Source of the DNA: Nitrococcus sp.
GTDB lineage: Bacteria > Pseudomonadota > Gammaproteobacteria > Nitrococcales > Nitrococcaceae
NCBI GenBank assembly: GCA_030452365.1
Contig: JAKDMK010000125.1
Location: 1 to 6,725, forward strand
Direction: 5' to 3'
Length of the DNA: 6,725 nucleotides
Below the pieces are notes generated by a model. That model ran no database searches. It worked only from the letters and a program-made list of their open reading frames with translations, and had not been told where the DNA came from. Within the stretch, counting starts at the first letter, position 1. The number at the start of each line of letters is the position of its first letter. This document shows positions 5,620-6,725 of this stretch, piece by piece. Position numbers and translations under genes: made by a program.

Positions 5620-6725
5620 GCGTAATAAAATCCGTCCATATCCCGCTCTCCGGGCAGGATTTGATGACCGAACCGAAGTGCGCGTCCCAGCGGAATATCC
5701 GGCGCGCGGACTGCGGCCTGCGCGTGCTCGCGCAGGAATGACTCGACTACAGCGTCGTTTTCGGCCCGCAATACGGAGCAGGTCGCATAAATCAGCCTAC
5801 CGCCGCTTGCCAGCAACGGCCAGAGCTGCTTCAGCAGCCGCCGTTGAGTGTTGGCGAGCGCCGAGACATCATCGGGGCGACGCAGCCATTTGATGTCGGG
5901 ATGCCGGCGAATGACCCCGGTACCCGAACAGGGCGCGTCCACCACAATACGGTCGAAGGCTCGTCCATCCCACCAGCTTGCGGGATCCGCTGCATCACCG
6001 ACCAGCAGCTTTGCCTGCAAGTCAAGCCGCACCAGGTTCTCCGCTACTCGAGCGAGACGCTGTGCGTCAATATCCAGCGCCGTAAGCATTACCTCCGCCT
6101 GCTCCAGTATATGAGCCGCCTTTCCACCAGGCGCAGCACAGGCGTCGAGCACGCGCTGGCCCGGCTGCAGCGCCAATATCATAGCAGCGAACTGTGCGGC
6201 AGCGTCCTGTACCGAGACCTCGCCGCCAGCGAAGCCCGGCAACTCGGCCACTGGCAGCGGCCGGTTTAGCACTACCGCGTGCGGTAGCCCCGTCACGCTG
6301 CTGCCTGAACGCGAGACTGGCGCTAACCGCGCCAACCAGGCTTCGCGGTCGCTGCGCCGGCGATTGACTCGCACGGTCAGCGGTGCCCGCGCGTTGCTCG
6401 CCTGCACCAGGGACTCCCACTGCTCGGGCCAATCTGCGCACAGTTGCTGCAGCAGCCAGGGCGGCATGGCATAGCGCGTGGCGACATCCTCATCCACACT
6501 CTTGAGTCGATCAGCGCGCTCGCGCTGGAAGCGCCGCAGGACAGCATTGACCCAGCGGGCGGCCCAGTGCTTACCGAGCGCACGTACGGTATCCACCGTG
6601 GCTGAAACAGCCGCATGCGGCGGCATGTCTGTGTAGAGCAATTGATATAAGCCGAGCTCAAGGAGCAGGGTGAGATCACGGTCGCGGCTGCGTGGGCGCT
6701 GTTCTAGCAGCGCGAGCACCAGCGC
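5601..6725 (-). CDS. rsmB: 16S rRNA (cytosine(967)-C(5))-methyltransferase RsmB, N-terminus outside window
   Basis: SAM-dependent methyltransferase that forms m5C at position 967 (E. coli numbering) of 16S rRNA. The visible 374 residues hold the end of the NusB-like N-terminal domain (LLLELGLYQLLYTDMPPHAAV, then WVNAVLRRF) and the whole Rossmann methyltransferase domain. Motifs seen are the SAM-binding VLDACAAPGGK, ALDID, DAPCSGTGVIRRHPDIKW (motif IV cysteine) and YATCSV (motif VI cysteine). The two cysteines are 50 residues apart, as are C325 and C375 of E. coli RsmB, where the second is the nucleophile. By that register about 59 residues lie off the right edge. The frame is open to the last base, so the GTG at 6719 is an internal valine and not the start. 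The protein ends GFYYACLEKG, as expected. It is the first visible gene of the minus-strand operon; fmt is a common upstream neighbour but is not in the window. Confidence 0.95.
   Translation of the reverse strand, partial: ALVLALLEQRPRSRDRDLTLLLELGLYQLLYTDMPPHAAVSATVDTVRALGKHWAARWVNAVLRRFQRERADRLKSVDEDVATRYAMPPWLLQQLCADWPEQWESLVQASNARAPLTVRVNRRRSDREAWLARLAPVSRSGSSVTGLPHAVVLNRPLPVAELPGFAGGEVSVQDAAAQFAAMILALQPGQRVLDACAAPGGKAAHILEQAEVMLTALDIDAQRLARVAENLVRLDLQAKLLVGDAADPASWWDGRAFDRIVVDAPCSGTGVIRRHPDIKWLRRPDDVSALANTQRRLLKQLWPLLASGGRLIYATCSVLRAENDAVVESFLREHAQAAVRAPDIPLGRALRFGHQILPGERDMDGFYYACLEKG

Overview
This window looks like ordinary chromosomal DNA from a GC-rich gammaproteobacterium. Three things suggest this: an oligoribonuclease (Orn) very close to the Escherichia coli type, an RsmB-type 16S rRNA methyltransferase, and the order rsmB, DUF4390 gene, ntrY, ntrX, which I know from Gammaproteobacteria such as the Ectothiorhodospira/Thioalkalivibrio kind and relatives. 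I cannot name a genus from sequence alone. All five genes with a visible stop are read through without frameshifts, coding density is high, and there is no sign of phage, IS element, CRISPR array, tRNA or rRNA.

Layout. The plus strand carries the C-terminal 198 residues of a Kup-type potassium transporter (cut off by the left edge), a 182-bp gap with a strong inverted repeat and a candidate promoter, and then complete orn (781-1338). A 110-bp convergent gap (1339-1448) holds a short palindrome resembling a widespread REP-like intergenic repeat. The rest lies on the minus strand and reads right to left as one tight operon: rsmB (N-terminus cut off by the right edge), a secreted DUF4390 protein, the histidine kinase NtrY and its response regulator NtrX. 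Each gene start in this operon overlaps the previous stop (about 3-19 bp, 19 bp and 4 bp), so no internal promoter is needed and translation is probably coupled.

How the genes fit together. NtrY (membrane sensor kinase with a large periplasmic domain, HAMP, PAS and kinase core) and NtrX (receiver, AAA+, Fis-type HTH) form a two-component system of the NtrYX family, linked in other bacteria to nitrogen, redox and envelope responses. The DUF4390 protein has a signal sequence and would share the periplasm with the NtrY sensor domain. RsmB makes m5C967 in 16S rRNA and is a housekeeping partner. Orn finishes RNA decay and clears pGpG. Kup imports potassium; in related genomes I recall trkA/trkH beside ntrX, so a potassium gene at this position is notable.

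The most interesting signal is that the NtrX AAA+ domain keeps Walker A, Walker B and arginine-finger residues but has lost the GAFTGA loop needed to engage sigma-54 RNA polymerase. I found no previously undescribed multi-gene system; the remaining observations are modest and are listed as such.
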